Source: Opitutia bacterium
GTDB taxonomy: Bacteria; Verrucomicrobiota; Verrucomicrobiia; Opitutales; Coraliomargaritaceae
Length of the DNA: 16,320 nt
Assembly: GCA_018663485.1 (NCBI GenBank)
Contig: JABJQI010000089.1
Location: 1-16,320, forward strand
Direction: 5' to 3'
The translations under genes and the position numbers were made by a program. The notes beneath the pieces were generated by a model. The model was not told where the DNA came from, did no database searches, and saw only the letters and a list, made by a program, of their open reading frames with translations. Below, in pieces: positions 15,101 through 16,320 of the stretch (within the stretch, counting starts at the first letter, position 1; each line of letters opens with the position of its first letter).

Positions 15101-15586
15101 TTAGCGTTTTTTGTCTCCACGTTCGCATATTCCAGCCGCCTTCAATTCAGTGCAATGCGCTGAAACTTGCAGCCGTTGCGTTTCGACTTCGAGCGATAAC
15201 TTATCAGCAACGGTTTTGCCGTACCACTCCATGAAAGGCGCATCAATTTCAAAAATTTTATCGCAATCGAGGCAGATGACCTGGGCTTGAAAGGTTGTGG
15301 CATTCTTATTTGCCATGTAAAATTTGTAATCACGCCCAACATCCACCTCACGAATGAGGCTACTTTCGGTCAAAATCGGCAATGCACGATAAACGGTGGC
15401 ACGTGACACTGTGGCGTCGATTTCACGTGCCCTATCAAGCAAATCTTCCGCCGTGAAATGATCCCGGTGACCATAAGCGGCGTCAAAGATGGCCAAACGT
15501 TGATTCGTCACGCGAAGGCCTTTGCTAGTTAGAAACTCTTTAAAAGTCTCTCGGATGCACTCACGATCTGGGGTTTTAGGTTTCAT
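15101..15586 (-). CDS. Fur-family transcriptional regulator with atypical metal sites
   Basis: A 161-residue DNA-binding regulator of the Fur/PerR/Zur family. The winged helix is clear: LRVTNQRLAIFDAA (24-37), HFTAEDLLDRA (43-53) and the recognition helix DATVSRATVYRALPILTESS (57-76). The first zinc CxxC is present (C105, C108 in VICLDCDKIFEID). The His-rich stretch that normally precedes it (HHDH type) is replaced by ATTFQAQ (96-102). At the C-terminus, the expected second CxxC is Cys145-Thr-Glu-Leu, with another Cys only at 154. Structural zinc and regulatory metal binding are therefore altered or use other residues, so I cannot say whether it senses iron, zinc, manganese or peroxide. It is the first gene of the fur-TPR-priA cluster and diverges from rplU across 142 bases. 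Confidence 0.88.
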   Translation of the reverse strand: MKPKTPDRECIRETFKEFLTSKGLRVTNQRLAIFDAAYGHRDHFTAEDLLDRAREIDATVSRATVYRALPILTESSLIREVDVGRDYKFYMANKNATTFQAQVICLDCDKIFEIDAPFMEWYGKTVADKLSLEVETQRLQVSAHCTELKAAGICERGDKKR

Positions 15587-15595
15587 TGAATACTT

Positions 15596-15614
15596 ATTGA
15601 GACAGAATTGAGAC
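15596..15614 (-). promoter_or_regulatory. Direct repeat just upstream of the fur-like gene
   Basis: ATTGAGAC occurs at 15596-15603 and again at 15607-15614, an 11-bp period (one helical turn), only 9 bases before the fur-like start codon at 15586. On the gene's own strand it reads GTCTCAAT twice. No classical Fur box is seen in the 142-base divergent spacer, so this repeat is the best candidate for an autoregulatory or divergent control site. The function is inference. Confidence 0.35.
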
Positions 15615-15728
15615 TAGGAATCTGAGCATGGCAAGTCCCCTTTAAAACTGCTCGAAAAAATACCTTAAAAATATGCTAGAAAAGCCTTGATTAAACGGCC
15701 CACAACGCTTTGCTCTTCCGTTTTTCCA

Positions 15729-16043
<315 letters not shown>

Positions 16044-16056
16044 TTGAACCTCACTT

Positions 16057-16061
16057 AGGAG
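16057..16061 (+). promoter_or_regulatory. Shine-Dalgarno sequence of rpmA
   Basis: AGGAG lies 9 nt before the rpmA ATG. It is the only clear Shine-Dalgarno sequence at a normal distance before any start codon in this window, and it confirms the rpmA start. Confidence 0.8.
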
Positions 16062-16070
16062 AACTTAAAA

Positions 16071-16319
16071 ATGTCACATAAAAAAGGACAAGGAACTTCA
16101 CGTAACGGTCGCGACAGTAATTCAAAACGCCTCGGTGTTAAGAAATTCGGTGGCGAAGCAGTTATCCCTGGTAACATCATCTTGCGTCAACGCGGTACAC
16201 GCTACCACCCAGGAGCGGGCGTGGGCATGGGTCGTGACCACACACTATTTGCATTAACTGCCGGCAAGGTTGCTTTTGATAAGTTGCATCGCAAGATCAA
16301 CATCGTAGAAGCTGCGTAA
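16071..16319 (+). CDS. rpmA: 50S ribosomal protein bL27
   Basis: Large-subunit ribosomal protein whose N-terminal tail reaches the peptidyl transferase centre. The 82-residue product is complete and of normal length. It begins MSHKKGQGTSRNGRDSNSKR (family norm MAHKKGxGSSRNGRDSxxKR), followed by LGVKKFGGEAVIPGNIILRQ, RGTRYHPG and GVGMGRDHTLFAL. The Met is directly followed by the conserved SHKKG, so the N-terminal extension that is cleaved off bL27 in Firmicutes is absent. The TAA ends one base before the window edge. Confidence 0.96.
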   Translation: MSHKKGQGTSRNGRDSNSKRLGVKKFGGEAVIPGNIILRQRGTRYHPGAGVGMGRDHTLFALTAGKVAFDKLHRKINIVEAA

Positions 16320-16320
16320 G

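Overview
The window is a compact, mostly housekeeping stretch of a bacterial chromosome of medium GC content. Gene content and protein style suggest a marine member of Verrucomicrobiota, probably class Opitutia (a Coraliomargarita/Lentimonas-like organism). The pointers are a remnant of a secreted sulfatase with a HEAT-like C-terminus, an enlarged signal peptidase I, a plant-like GLSLGE active-site motif in FabD, and near-absence of Shine-Dalgarno sequences. This placement is an inference from family knowledge, not a database result.

Layout. Positions 1-126 may hold the 3' end of an unidentified gene, followed by an AT-rich leader with palindromes. On the + strand come three glycolytic genes: gap (371-1396, own terminator), then pgk (1584-2777) and tpiA (2845-3624), which look co-transcribed and end at a strong terminator. 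fabD (3792-4697) has its own tandem terminators. lepA (4841-6652) and lepB (6715-7944) follow, concerned with translation and protein export. A 600-base gene-free stretch with a long imperfect hairpin (7945-8544) precedes an HI0933/BaiN-like flavoprotein gene (8545-9756). A sulfatase gene reduced by an internal deletion and frameshift lies at 9853-10546. malQ (10765-12291) encodes a 4-alpha-glucanotransferase.

On the - strand a tight cluster reads fur-like regulator (15586-15101), small TPR protein (15088-14723), priA helicase (14708-12444), converging on malQ. Divergent from fur, rplU-rpmA (15729-16319) encode ribosomal proteins bL21 and bL27.

How the genes work together. gap, pgk and tpiA cover the triose part of glycolysis/gluconeogenesis, and malQ feeds glucan-derived sugars into the same route. 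The most notable signal outside the genes is a near-identical 19-nt element exactly 37 nt upstream of both the pgk and tpiA start codons, with a weaker relative before gap; it suggests a shared regulatory leader. I see no CRISPR array, transposase, tRNA or rRNA, and no clearly new multi-gene system. The items worth a second look are the leader element, the operator-like direct repeats, the enlarged LepB, the atypical Fur and the SD-poor starts.
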